Virus record (IMG/VR): IMGVR_UViG_3300031753_000014
Span: 1-43,232 of that record
DNA: 43,232 nucleotides
Strand: one strand, 5' to 3'
From: a virus
Shown here: piece by piece, positions 1-6,979 of the stretch
Layout of the letters: every line of letters starts with the position of its first letter
Position numbering within the stretch: the first letter of the stretch is position 1
Position numbers and translations under genes: made by a program
Notes under the pieces: model-generated
The model's input: the letters and a program-made list of their open reading frames with translations, nothing else
The model's database searches: none
What the model was told of the DNA's origin: nothing

Positions 1-624
1 ATCCACGGCTGCTACATCAATTCGCTGGGTCGCCACTACAACAAAGCCATGTCCAACGGCGAACTTACCGGGGGCTACGGGTATGGCACGCTGTACGTTC
101 TGCGCGACCTGCTCCACTATCCCAACCTGTACCGCTGGAAAGGCAAGGACGACAAGGTGGGCTCGTGGGCCTCAGGACGCAACGCGGTGTGGTATGAAAC
201 CACCATGCACACGAGAACCATGCTGTTCGAGTTGATGCGCGCGGCACTAAGAGAGGGCGCGGGAACCTCCGGCGATTACGGAGTGACCATCTACGACGAA
301 TTGCTCTCCGCGCAAGTCCGCATGTGCACCAGAAAAGAGACCGGGCGGGTGGACGTCAAGAAAGGCCACGACGACATTCTGTTCGGCGCCATGCTGGCCA
401 ACGTGGGAATGCGCCAGTGGGCTCCGCCGCGCACCATGAACGTGATAAAGTCGCAGGCCCGCGAAGAGGACGAAGAAGTGCGCAAACTGCTGGGAGCCAA
501 AGGCGATCAAGTGCTGGATGAAGCCAGCATGAGCCTGATAAACCACATCAAGAAAATGCAGGGCAAGATCGACGCCGGACAGTACGCCGAAGATTCCGAG
601 TTCGATGAGATAGGAGTAAGTTGA
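1..624 (+). CDS. terL: Large terminase subunit, C-terminal (nuclease) part, 5' truncated by window edge
   Basis: This is the DNA-packaging motor; the visible part is the RNase H-fold nuclease that cuts the concatemer. The frame is open from base 1, so 207 C-terminal residues are seen and the ATPase half lies outside the window. Support: an alternation typical of this domain (a segment aligned with the family's 'exchange Thr...Leu..al+.g...i.d..l..El' block around WYETTMHTRTMLFELMRAAL) followed by the late acidic motif GHDDILFGAMLAN, matching the conserved G-x-H-D-D of terminase nucleases. It is followed 8 nt after a GGAG by the next gene, with overlapping stop/start (TGATG), and by the portal gene 0.9 kb on. 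That order is classic for tailed phages. The functional assignment is confident; the boundaries of the domain are not. Confidence 0.82.
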   Translation: MHGCYINSLGRHYNKAMSNGELTGGYGYGTLYVLRDLLHYPNLYRWKGKDDKVGSWASGRNAVWYETTMHTRTMLFELMRAALREGAGTSGDYGVTIYDELLSAQVRMCTRKETGRVDVKKGHDDILFGAMLANVGMRQWAPPRTMNVIKSQAREEDEEVRKLLGAKGDQVLDEASMSLINHIKKMQGKIDAGQYAEDSEFDEIGVS

Positions 625-1040
625 TGCCAGCCCACGCCATAGACCTACGTGACCCGCAATCCGCGCTCCGTGTGTTGCTCACCCTCGTTTTACAGAATGG
701 AGGTGAATTGCGTTTCAAAGCCTGCGATTACGACCAACTGGACAGAGGGCGCCTGCTCACTGTAGACTTCGACCGAAAGCGCAGCCAAGTGGTGTTGCGC
801 GCTACGTCGGATTTCGCATCGGCGGTTCCAGTCGCGCCAGAGGCTCACGCATGGGTCAAACCAATCGACGCCGCACCTACCGAAAGAGCCAGAGTGCAAG
901 CGGAAAAGGACGCAAGCCGGATAGCCGTACACACCGACGAGGAACTGGCCGAGCGCGAGGAGGAACTGGCCCGCAGGCAGGCGGTGGCCCGTCTGGTACA
1001 GGAAGGCAAGAGCCCGATGCGGATCAAGACCGTCAAGTAG
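624..1040 (+). CDS. Hypothetical phage protein between terminase and portal (138 aa)
   Basis: No function recognised. The start chosen is ATG 624, overlapping the terminase stop (TGATG), with GGAG eight bases upstream; TTG 621 is an alternative. The N-terminal 80 residues look globular (alternating strands such as RFKACDYDQLDRGRLLTVDF). The last 45 are a charged helix (HTDEELAEREEELARRQAVARL) ending in a basic tail. The gene sits in the packaging operon, translationally coupled to terL, so a packaging or head role is an inference from position only. The reading frame immediately downstream (-1 relative to this one) is coding but lacks a start, so this protein could be the first part of a longer frameshifted product. 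Confidence 0.7.
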   Translation: MPAHAIDLRDPQSALRVLLTLVLQNGGELRFKACDYDQLDRGRLLTVDFDRKRSQVVLRATSDFASAVPVAPEAHAWVKPIDAAPTERARVQAEKDASRIAVHTDEELAEREEELARRQAVARLVQEGKSPMRIKTVK

Positions 1041-1090
1041 CGCATACCCCGGAAGAGATCGACGCTTGGCACGTTAATTCCGCGCGCGTA

Positions 1091-1330
1091 GTGCTGACCG
1101 AAATGGGCATCGAGTTCAACGAGTTGCGCGAGAAAAACAAGACGCTGGCCTGGAAAACCTACCAGCGCAGGCTGAATGAAAACGCCGGGCAGCTTTGCGA
1201 AATCATGAGCATGAAAGACATCGTGGAATTAAGCATGCGGATCGAGAGCGAAATCAAGAGCGAATCCGGCGGCGGTTCCGGAAGCCCGCTCGATGAAGTG
1301 CGCGAGTTCCTAAATGACAAAGTCAATTGA
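1091..1330 (+). CDS. Hypothetical helical protein, start uncertain (79 aa from GTG 1091)
   Basis: The frame looks genuinely coding from about base 1043 (HTPEEIDAWHVNSARVV...) to the stop at 1330: well-mixed residues and a helical, charged C-terminus with a Gly/Ser linker (SGGGSGSP). No ATG, GTG or TTG lies between 1043 and 1091 in this frame, and no ribosome-binding site precedes GTG 1091 or ATG 1103. Upstream, the same frame reads as an Arg/Gly-rich shadow. Either it starts at 1091/1103, or the previous gene (624-1040) shifts back one base near its stop to fuse with it. It overlaps the next small gene by 17 bases. Function unknown. Confidence 0.5.
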   Translation: MLTEMGIEFNELREKNKTLAWKTYQRRLNENAGQLCEIMSMKDIVELSMRIESEIKSESGGGSGSPLDEVREFLNDKVN

Positions 1331-1493
1331 AGAAATCGAACTGTGTCCGCATTGTCATTCCCCGATGCAAGTCGCGGACACTGTGTACCACGGCGACAAA
1401 GTAATCTCACGGCGCTACGTCTGTTTCTGCCAAGGCGTTGTTTATCATGTGAATAAACACGTCGGTCAGGCGGCAGGAGGACGGAGCACTTAA
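1314..1493 (+). CDS. Small zinc-ribbon-like protein (59 aa)
   Basis: ATG 1314 lies inside the end of the previous gene. The product has a Cys-x-x-Cys knuckle (CPHCHSPM, residues 11-18) and a second Cys pair (CFC, residues 37-39), spacing consistent with a short zinc ribbon. It ends 3 bp before the TTG start of the portal gene, and its C-terminal codons (QAAGGRST) contain the AGGAGG that probably serves the portal gene. No specific role can be assigned; small zinc proteins in this position are common in phages. Only the cysteines are direct evidence. Confidence 0.55.
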   Translation: MTKSIEEIELCPHCHSPMQVADTVYHGDKVISRRYVCFCQGVVYHVNKHVGQAAGGRST

Positions 1494-1496
1494 ACT

Positions 1497-3200
1497 TTGG
1501 CGTTCACCAATTTTAAGACCATGCCGGCGACCGGCTCTCCGAAGACGGATAACGACGCATCGACAAAAGATATTCGCGCCCGCCAGATTGACGAACTTGT
1601 AAGACAATCCACTTCAAGACGCCGAGAGGTGTATGGGCCTAATCATGACGAGGATTGTTCTAATTTTTACAATCTTTTTGAAAGAACCCGCCGGATGCCC
1701 ACCTTCCGGCCGCGCATAGCCGCCCCGCAACTGCAACTGCTGCTACTGCAGGAAGCCGCCGACTCCACCGACACCAATATGCGGGTATTCATTCACCACG
1801 ACGACGCGCGCGACAAGCAAAAAGAGAAAGCCTTTCAGGAACAATGGAAGCGCGAGTTCTGGGGCTTGCAAATGCTGATGGCTCAGGTGTACGCGCAGTT
1901 CTGCGGCACCGCGTTCCTGCAGGCGGGCAACGACGCGCTGGCCCGCAGAGGCAAAGGCAACGTGTGGTGTCGCGCGCGATTGCCGCAGCACGTGCACTGC
2001 GACCCGTGCAGTCCATGGCCGGAGGACTGGTCCTGGCAGGTCATCGAGGATCATGTGTACCTTGACCAGATTAAGCGCGAGATGCCCGACCACGCGGGTA
2101 GCATCAAACGCGCCTCCGCTAAATCGGAAAGCCTGAGCGGTGCCGCCGCCGGAGCTCTTGAAATGCCTCCCGGTCCCATGTCGGTTACCGTTCGTGGACT
2201 GCCGGAAGGCGAGTCCTACTCTACTGATGGTTTGATGAACCGACGCACCTGCTATGCCCGGGACACCACTATGCGCGACTTGAAGCGCGAAGAAGAAGTG
2301 CTGTTCATCAAGAGAAAACTTCCGGTTCCTGACCAGCTTCCGAAATATCCCCTGGGCCGCATGATCGTGGAGTGCGAAGGAACCATTCTCTCCGACGGCG
2401 ATTCGTGGATTCCCCTGCCTGATATGTGGCCCGCCGTTCCGGTGTGGGCCGTTCCGCCGTGGGATTCGGTGTGGTGTCCAGCACCCATGAAGTACACCAA
2501 GAGCTTACAGGACGCCGCCGAGCAGCAGATGACCAACACCTACGAGAATGCCAAGCGGCTCAATCAAGGCATCGTGGTCATTCACGAGTCGACCGGAGTT
2601 ACCGCCAACACGTTCGGCGGATTGCCCGGAGAGATCGTGGTGGTGGCCGCCAACTCCGCGCCCGGCGCGGGAATCGACATCAAGTTTCCGCAACCCTTCC
2701 CCCCGCAGATGATTCAGTACCCCAAGATGCTGCTGGACTTGCAGAAGGAATTGCGCGGCGCGACTCCCGCGCGGCAAGGCAACATGAGTCCCGGCAACGT
2801 GGGCAGCGATTTATTCGAGGCCGCGATTTCGCAGTCGCAGGGCGGCACCCGGTTGACCGCCAGATTTTTCGCTTGGTCGGTGCAAAAGATTGTCGAACTG
2901 CTGTTCTACACTATGGCCACCAGTTACACCGAGGAGCGCAGCTTCCGCGACAAGGATAAAGTGGTCAAGTGGGAGCCGGACACCGCCGCCGAGGAGTACG
3001 AAGTCCAGGTTCCAGAAGGCGCGGTGCGTCCGATGTCGCAGAGCGCGCTACGCGCCATGGTCATTGAACTGAAGAAGGCTTCACTTATTGATAGCCGTCA
3101 TGCTCTGGAGCTTCTAGATATTCCCGAGGCGGATGAGATCGCGGATGCTATAGAAAAAGAATTAGCAATGGCTGCTTTGGCGAAGGGCGTTAAAAAATGA
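1497..3200 (+). CDS. Portal protein (567 aa)
   Basis: Probable dodecameric portal at the unique vertex, through which DNA is packaged and ejected. Assigned from size (portals are mostly 400-750 residues), place directly after terminase and before scaffold/capsid, and sequence character. There is an N-terminal helical region (RTRRMPTFRPRIAAPQLQLLL), a mixed wing region, and a long helical C-terminal part with the ATPARQGNMSPGNVGSDLFEA stretch followed by amphipathic helices, as in podovirus portals. The start is TTG 1497; AGGAGG at 1475-1480 is rather far upstream (16 nt), and ATG 1521 is a weaker alternative. The stop lies 2 bp from the end of an antisense HNH gene. I saw no disabling change. 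Confidence rests on context plus architecture, not on a signature motif. Confidence 0.78.
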   Translation: MAFTNFKTMPATGSPKTDNDASTKDIRARQIDELVRQSTSRRREVYGPNHDEDCSNFYNLFERTRRMPTFRPRIAAPQLQLLLLQEAADSTDTNMRVFIHHDDARDKQKEKAFQEQWKREFWGLQMLMAQVYAQFCGTAFLQAGNDALARRGKGNVWCRARLPQHVHCDPCSPWPEDWSWQVIEDHVYLDQIKREMPDHAGSIKRASAKSESLSGAAAGALEMPPGPMSVTVRGLPEGESYSTDGLMNRRTCYARDTTMRDLKREEEVLFIKRKLPVPDQLPKYPLGRMIVECEGTILSDGDSWIPLPDMWPAVPVWAVPPWDSVWCPAPMKYTKSLQDAAEQQMTNTYENAKRLNQGIVVIHESTGVTANTFGGLPGEIVVVAANSAPGAGIDIKFPQPFPPQMIQYPKMLLDLQKELRGATPARQGNMSPGNVGSDLFEAAISQSQGGTRLTARFFAWSVQKIVELLFYTMATSYTEERSFRDKDKVVKWEPDTAAEEYEVQVPEGAVRPMSQSALRAMVIELKKASLIDSRHALELLDIPEADEIADAIEKELAMAALAKGVKK

Positions 3201-3202
3201 AA

Positions 3203-3721
3203 TCAAAGAGACCGTCCGTTCAAAACCGCTCGGCCTTTTACGATAGCGTCCATTCTATTGTCCCGACTGCTACCAAGAAACAGGTGGCCTGGATTTACGC
3301 ATGTCGGAGTGTCGCAAGTGTGAAGCACAAACTTGCCTTTTGGTATTCTTCCGTAGTGAATGTTCCAAGATACTTTGTGAGCTTTGAGGGTTCTATTCCT
3401 CATGTCCGGACCAGCGAAGAGCAACCCGTACTTCCAGTCTGTTGCTCCAATCCAAAACCAGCAACTAGCGGTTTTATAAACCTGCGCCCAGAAGCGCACC
3501 TCCAACGGCGTGAACTTGCAGCGGTTGCTGCAATAGTTGGCTTGGCCGTTTTTGATTTGGTATGGCCTTACTCTGTACTTACGTCCGCATCTCAGGCAGG
3601 TCTTTATGTGCGTAGGGTGCTGACACTCTCTACTACAAAACTTCGCTTCGTTTTTACGGTATGGCTTCACTTCAAAAACTTTAGAGCATGTTGCGCATTT
3701 AATTTTGATGAGGTTTTGCAC
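3203..3721 (-). CDS. HNH homing-type endonuclease, antisense in head module (172 aa)
   Basis: Site-specific or nicking endonuclease of the HNH_3 kind, probably a selfish homing nuclease. Two Cys4 zinc knuckles come first (CATCSKVF...CSREC and CLRCGRKY...CSNRC). Then comes the nuclease core: CWFWIG, a conserved AHKVSW helix, and the catalytic block LHTCDTPTCVNPGHLFLG with its His, Asn and final His. GTG 3721 is chosen because the frame upstream of it runs into the divergent 3763 gene; the initiation signal is weak. The gene is convergent with portal, its stop 2 bp from the portal stop, so it interrupts the + strand head operon without breaking a gene. That is typical of freestanding homing genes. 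No intron signature was seen around it. Confidence 0.85.
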   Translation of the reverse strand: MQNLIKIKCATCSKVFEVKPYRKNEAKFCSRECQHPTHIKTCLRCGRKYRVRPYQIKNGQANYCSNRCKFTPLEVRFWAQVYKTASCWFWIGATDWKYGLLFAGPDMRNRTLKAHKVSWNIHYGRIPKGKFVLHTCDTPTCVNPGHLFLGSSRDNRMDAIVKGRAVLNGRSL

Positions 3722-3762
3722 GCCTTGAATTGTACCAAAGAAATTAGTCTTGCGGCTATTGC

Positions 3763-3981
3763 ATGAAGAAAACCCACACCACTTTGCTGCCGCACACGCC
3801 CGCCCCGATTCACTGGAGGTCCACCACCTTCGCGGCAAAATTCTACGGAATAACCTATCGGGGAATCATGCAGTGGATCGAGCGCGGCAGATTTGCCTCG
3901 GTAGGCGTGCAGGTTTTTAAGGACGCTTCCGGTCGCTGGTGGGTTTTGATGGAAGATTCCGAATCCGATTTAGGAGTATGA
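3763..3981 (+). CDS. Small helix-turn-helix / excisionase-like DNA-binding protein (72 aa)
   Basis: Residues about 20-60 (STTFAAKFYGITYRGIMQWI followed by ERGRF, then VFKDASGRWWVLM) fit the MerR/excisionase-type winged helix: helix, turn, recognition helix ending in a W-I-x-x-G turn, and a wing of two short strands. It could bind DNA or be a structural packaging component such as a small-terminase-like protein; its position among head genes fits either. ATG 3763 follows GC from the far end of the HNH insertion and lacks a good ribosome-binding site, suggesting the insertion may have replaced its original leader. The stop overlaps a 10-codon ATG frame at 3978 that I do not regard as a gene. 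Confidence 0.6.
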   Translation: MKKTHTTLLPHTPAPIHWRSTTFAAKFYGITYRGIMQWIERGRFASVGVQVFKDASGRWWVLMEDSESDLGV

Positions 3982-4032
3982 ATGAACAGCGGCTATTGAC
4001 CCGCCTGTAGTTCCACTACGACACTCCCATCC

Positions 4033-4272
4033 GTGGAACAAGTCGGTCTCATTGAATTAGATACTATCAATCACGGCGAATATATTCTTGCGCAACTGGC
4101 CGTCGACGGCGTTCCTTCCGTGCCGTTCCACGTACACAAAAGCGTGCGCGAAAAATTTCCCAGAGAAGAAGACTTCATGGCGTATCTCGCGCGCATGGCC
4201 AAGGCGTGCATCCGGCGCTGCGGTGACGCGCGCAATCCATTTTCGCAAGAGATCGTGGAAGGAGCGGCCTGA
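4033..4272 (+). CDS. Hypothetical protein (79 aa)
   Basis: No recognised family. The frame has an in-frame stop at 3997 and only GTG 4033 as an initiator, with no clear ribosome-binding site, so the start is tentative. The product is alpha/beta in character with a C-terminal helix (EEDFMAYLARMAKACIRRCG). Its TGA overlaps the ATG of the next tiny gene (TGATG), indicating translational coupling. Function unknown; context is the head module. Confidence 0.55.
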   Translation: MEQVGLIELDTINHGEYILAQLAVDGVPSVPFHVHKSVREKFPREEDFMAYLARMAKACIRRCGDARNPFSQEIVEGAA

Positions 4273-4367
4273 TGCGCGGAAGGAAAATGGGCAAGACCGG
4301 AGTGAAGGGGCGCAAGGATCGAGAGACTTCCACGCGGCGCGGACGAAGACGCGGCGGCCGCTACTAA
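4272..4367 (+). CDS. Tiny Arg/Lys/Gly-rich peptide (31 aa)
   Basis: ATG 4272 overlaps the stop of the previous gene. The product is almost entirely Arg, Lys and Gly with one acidic pair (for example GRKMGKTGVKGRKD and a C-terminal RRGRRRGGRY). Such a peptide would bind nucleic acid non-specifically. A second, 15-residue basic peptide is encoded 74 bp downstream and a 49-residue one at 18167. A DNA-condensing virion role like that of the J protein of phiX174 is only an analogy. The frame is GC-rich, so chance openness is possible; coupling and similarity to the neighbouring mini-genes raise confidence. Confidence 0.5.
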   Translation: MRGRKMGKTGVKGRKDRETSTRRGRRRGGRY

Positions 4368-4383
4368 TTTTACGCAGTTCGAT

Positions 4384-4424
4384 TGCCCTATTTGCGATCT
4401 TCCGGGTTAAACCGGAGTAGGGCA
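4384..4424 (+). promoter_or_regulatory. Two-tier stem-loop just upstream of a strong ribosome-binding site
   Basis: TGCCCTA (4384-4390) pairs perfectly with TAGGGCA (4418-4424). Inside it TCCGG (4401-4405) pairs with CCGGA around a GTTAAA loop. It ends immediately before the AGGAAGGAGGAG leader of the 15-residue peptide gene and is not followed by a T-run. It is therefore better read as an mRNA structure controlling or protecting that leader than as a terminator. Confidence 0.5.
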
Positions 4425-4440
4425 GGAAGGAGGAGCGCAT

Positions 4441-4488
4441 ATGGCTCGTAGAGGTCGTAAGCATCGGCGCGGTGGCAAGCGCAAGTAA
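4441..4488 (+). CDS. 15-residue basic mini-protein with strong ribosome-binding site
   Basis: ATG 4441 follows AGGAAGGAGGAG at ideal spacing, one of the strongest initiation signals in the window, yet the frame is only 15 codons (MARRGRKHRRGGKRK). Nearly every residue is Arg, Lys, His or Gly. The C-terminal H-R-R-(S/G)-x-x-GGKRK pattern recurs in the 49-residue protein at 18167-18316 (SHRRSKRGGKRKGRRKG), so the two are probably related. Likely nucleic-acid binding. It could also be a leader peptide, but the sequence similarity argues for a functional product. Confidence 0.55.
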   Translation: MARRGRKHRRGGKRK

Positions 4489-4510
4489 GTCAGCGTAAGT
4501 GCTTGGCGAT

Positions 4511-4531
4511 GGGGAGCAATGAAGGCTCCCC
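4511..4531 (+). terminator. Perfect 7-bp hairpin, possible weak terminator or processing site
   Basis: GGGGAGC (4511-4517) pairs with GCTCCCC (4525-4531) around a 7-nt loop, followed only by TT, so it lacks the T-run of a strong intrinsic terminator. It sits between the 15-residue peptide gene and the next gene. Confidence 0.35.
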
Positions 4532-4553
4532 TTCCCACAGAAAGCGAGGCAGT

Positions 4554-4745
4554 ATGCCGGACAAATTGAAAAAGGGCGGATACGACGAACTGATTACCCC
4601 GATCAACGAAGAGGGCAACCGAACCAGCAATGACCCCGACACGGCCAATGTTCCTTCAGACATCACTCCTCCCGACCCTATGGATTTCACGCACGGTATT
4701 TTCAAAGGTGGCGGGCGGAAAGGCAGCGCTCCCCCGAAAGGGTAG
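4554..4745 (+). CDS. Hypothetical acidic/proline-rich protein (63 aa)
   Basis: The start ATG 4554 is preferred over the in-frame TTG 4503 because GCGAGG precedes it and the upstream codons overlap a hairpin. The product (MPDKLKKGGYDELITPINEE...) looks largely disordered: Asp/Pro/Asn-rich centre and a Gly/Lys tail (FKGGGRKGSAPPKG). Position before scaffold and capsid suggests a minor head protein, but nothing shows this directly. Confidence 0.6.
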   Translation: MPDKLKKGGYDELITPINEEGNRTSNDPDTANVPSDITPPDPMDFTHGIFKGGGRKGSAPPKG

Positions 4746-4754
4746 TAAATTCTG

Positions 4755-5171
4755 ATGGGTGCTCCAGCCGTCAATCCTCAGATGCTATTGTCGCTCCTCA
4801 AGTCCAAGATGGGCGGAGCGGGCGGCGCTGCGGGCGCGGCTACCGGGACTCCGGGCGCCGAGGAATCGGTGGGACCGGCGGCCAAGGAATTGCAAGGCGC
4901 CGATCCCGACTACGCGCTGAAACTGGTTTCGAGCCTCAAGAAGCAAATTGCGGACATGATTCCCACTCTGGCCTTCCGCGCGCCAGCGGCCAGCCGAGCT
5001 CTGGTGTCCACCTTCAAAGGACTCGACGCGGCCATCAAAGAACTCCAGCAAGCCCAGGCTACTCTCAACGCGGTCGGAGGTCCGCTCAACATGAGCGCGA
5101 TTCCCCGGCCGCAACCCCCCGGATCGAGCGGCGCTCCCGAAATGATGAAGCCGGCCGGACAAGGACTATGA
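4755..5171 (+). CDS. Hypothetical head-module protein, Ala/Gly-rich with helical centre (138 aa)
   Basis: ATG 4755 follows the previous stop by 9 bp. Residues 18-45 are Ala/Gly/Pro-rich and probably flexible. Residues 50-105 form amphipathic helices (YALKLVSSLKKQIADMIPTL and STFKGLDAAIKELQQAQATL). The C-terminus is Pro/Gly-rich. It immediately precedes the probable scaffold gene with one base between stop and start, so an assembly or minor structural role is plausible. No family recognised. Confidence 0.65.
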   Translation: MGAPAVNPQMLLSLLKSKMGGAGGAAGAATGTPGAEESVGPAAKELQGADPDYALKLVSSLKKQIADMIPTLAFRAPAASRALVSTFKGLDAAIKELQQAQATLNAVGGPLNMSAIPRPQPPGSSGAPEMMKPAGQGL

Positions 5172-5172
5172 A

Positions 5173-5946
5173 ATGGCAAAGACACTCGCAGAACTAATCG
5201 CGGAAGCCAGCGCAGGCGATGACCTTCAATTTACAGGTCCGGATGGCCTGGTTGTTAAACTCGGTGATATTCGCAGTTTTCGCGGGACCGTGGATGCGGA
5301 AACGCGGGCGCTGAACGCCAAGCGGCAGGAAGCTGAGCGCATCGCCAAGGAAGCTGAAGGACTGCTGGCCGGTTTGCAAGCGGCCATGAAAGAGCAGGAA
5401 AAGAAAAATACCCCTCCGGACAAGAAGGCTGAGGACTGGCGAAAGAACCCTCTGTACGAAGACATCCTGCCGGTAATCGATTCTCTCAAAGCTACCGCCG
5501 AAGAAGCCCGCGAAAACGCCAAAACCCTCAAGGCTTCTCTCGACCAGTCCCAGGCTATCTACGCGCTCGAACGGATGCGCCGGCAGTGGGCAGAAGCCAA
5601 GTCTAAACCCAAGGACAAGAAATTCGAGGAAGTGGTGCAGGAAGTCCTCACCGCTAAGGAATTGGACAATCTCGGCCTGCCCACCCTTGAAAAGTATTTG
5701 TATCGCGCGACCGAGCAAGAACGCTTAGACGCCTACGCCGCCGAAAAAGTGGCCGAGGCCGAGAAAAACTGGAACAAAAAGAAAGCGGCGGAAGGCGTGC
5801 CGAAACCCGGAAAGTTCCAGACCGTCTCGAAGGATGCCGGGAAATCTCCGATCAAGAATCTACAGGAGCTTGATTCCGCAGCCATCGCCAAGGCTGCCGG
5901 AGAAGATCCGGACTTCGCGGCGGCCATTGAAGGAATGGTGCAATGA
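5173..5946 (+). CDS. Probable capsid scaffolding protein (257 aa)
   Basis: Scaffolds guide procapsid assembly and leave or are degraded before packaging. Support: Lys/Glu/Ala-rich, strongly helical with coiled-coil stretches (about residues 40-80 and 100-140). It has no cysteine, has a short basic/helical C-terminal region, a size usual for the class (200-350 residues), and a place upstream of the major capsid gene and downstream of portal. The N-terminal 35 residues (LIAEASAGDDLQFTGPDGLV) form a small beta unit. It overlaps the next gene by ATGA. No sequence signature is diagnostic for scaffolds, so this is a context-plus-composition call. Confidence 0.65.
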   Translation: MAKTLAELIAEASAGDDLQFTGPDGLVVKLGDIRSFRGTVDAETRALNAKRQEAERIAKEAEGLLAGLQAAMKEQEKKNTPPDKKAEDWRKNPLYEDILPVIDSLKATAEEARENAKTLKASLDQSQAIYALERMRRQWAEAKSKPKDKKFEEVVQEVLTAKELDNLGLPTLEKYLYRATEQERLDAYAAEKVAEAEKNWNKKKAAEGVPKPGKFQTVSKDAGKSPIKNLQELDSAAIAKAAGEDPDFAAAIEGMVQ

Positions 5947-6212
5947 GCCTTGAAGAAAAATATCCGCGCCTTACCGAGATCGAGGACTTCAACCTCAAGC
6001 ACGTAATCGCGTGCGTGCTGACTTCGAAGGGTGTAGTTGCCGAGTCCGGGCTAGTATCTGAACTCGCGCACGCGGTCGAAGAATTCTACGATCCAACACC
6101 CGAACCAGAACCTGAGCCTGCTCCGCCTGCACCACCGGAACCGCCCGTGCCTACGCCGGAGCCAGTTCCTCAGCCGGAACCGCCTGCACCAGCGGCGGAG
6201 CCGGGCGCATGA
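5943..6212 (+). CDS. Small protein with Pro/Glu-rich tail (89 aa), paralogue of next gene
   Basis: Coupled to the scaffold gene by ATGA overlap. Residues 1-50 are a compact helical domain (EDFNLKHVIACVLTSKG...LVSELAHAVEEFYD). Residues 51-89 are a repetitive Pro/Glu/Ala tail (PEPEPAPPAPPEPP). The helical domain resembles residues 30-62 of the following gene product (QVMDKVLTVNGIQ..SLAADLAGAAEDYY), so the two are probably a tandem duplication. Function unknown; a minor capsid-assembly component is possible from position. Confidence 0.6.
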   Translation: MSLEEKYPRLTEIEDFNLKHVIACVLTSKGVVAESGLVSELAHAVEEFYDPTPEPEPEPAPPAPPEPPVPTPEPVPQPEPPAPAAEPGA

Positions 6213-6403
6213 GCAAGGCTTTACAAGAACGGTTTCCCGACCTGTATTTCGATACCAAACAGGTCGAGGAAAAAATCCCGAAGGCGACGCCCCCGAGCAT
6301 CGCGCAGGTCATGGACAAGGTTTTGACGGTGAATGGCATTCAGAACACGTCACTCGCCGCAGACTTAGCGGGTGCAGCAGAGGATTATTACAAGGGAGCT
6401 TAG
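6209..6403 (+). CDS. Small protein (64 aa), paralogue of previous gene
   Basis: Overlaps the previous gene by ATGA and ends (TAG 6401-6403) overlapping the stop of the antisense HNH gene. The pattern V-x-x-V-L-T...G...S-L-x-x-(D/E)-L-A-x-A-x-E-(D/E)-(F/Y)-Y is shared with its upstream neighbour, minus the Pro/Glu tail. Last + strand gene before the capsid gene in the pre-insertion arrangement. Confidence 0.58.
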   Translation: MSKALQERFPDLYFDTKQVEEKIPKATPPSIAQVMDKVLTVNGIQNTSLAADLAGAAEDYYKGA

Positions 6404-6939
6404 TGCTGCAATACGAATTCAGTGGGGAAAACAGATTCATCGGGTTGATGAGGACAATGACCGTACTTGCCAAACGCGAAATTACAGTTCATGCAGAGAA
6501 GGCGGTATCCATCTCTCGGGAACTGCTTCTTTTCCAAGTAGGCGTAGAACCCCGCTCCAGCTTTGTGCATCCGGTCTTTTCTTCCGCCGCCGTTGATGTG
6601 GTCGATAGTCAGAAACTCGAAATGGCTATCCCCGCAGCATTCGCACTTCCCACCGTAAGCCGCAATGACTCGCTCTTTCAATTCTCGGTAGTACTTGCGG
6701 AAGTACTCCTTGCGTTTAGTGTTTGTTTTTTGCTTCATCAGAAGTTCTTCTCGGTTCTCATGGTAGTAACGGCGGGCGTAGTTTTTCTCACGCTCGGCAT
6801 TTTGTTGGTACAACGCTCTGCGATTTGCTCGGAGACGTTCTGCGTTCTTCGCATAGTGCTCGGCGTTTTTAATATTGAAATAGTCGGGATGAAGGTTTTT
6901 GAATCTCTTCATCGCGGCTTTTCGTGCAGCAAGATTCAT
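6400..6939 (-). CDS. HNH endonuclease next to intron-bearing capsid gene, antisense (179 aa)
   Basis: The start ATG 6939 (MNLAARKAAMKRF) is chosen; the open frame continues upstream through the capsid exon and intron but that part is a shadow. Residues 1-95 are a very basic helical region (DNA-binding, many K/R/N/Y). Residues 100-175 carry the HNH nuclease: CECCG, F-L-T-I-D-H-I-N-GGG with the catalytic His after Asp, then CMNCNFAFGKYGHCPH with the second Cys pair and terminal His. The gene is inserted between the scaffold-side genes and the major capsid start, reading opposite to both, its start 40 bp before the capsid ATG. With a group I intron sitting 59 nt into that gene, this looks like a homing pair in which nuclease and intron are separate. 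Confidence 0.85.
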   Translation of the reverse strand: MNLAARKAAMKRFKNLHPDYFNIKNAEHYAKNAERLRANRRALYQQNAEREKNYARRYYHENREELLMKQKTNTKRKEYFRKYYRELKERVIAAYGGKCECCGDSHFEFLTIDHINGGGRKDRMHKAGAGFYAYLEKKQFPRDGYRLLCMNCNFAFGKYGHCPHQPDESVFPTEFVLQH

Positions 6940-6979
6940 TGGTTGAGCAGTATAGCAGGTTTGTTGAAGGAGAATCAAC

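Noticed and set aside
3201-3762. Possible second intron around the first HNH gene
   Set aside because: Flanking genes are complete with their own stops and starts, and no P3/P7-type pairing was found.
3978-4010. 10-codon ATG frame overlapping the helix-turn-helix gene stop
   Set aside because: Too short, no basic or hydrophobic character and no own ribosome-binding site.
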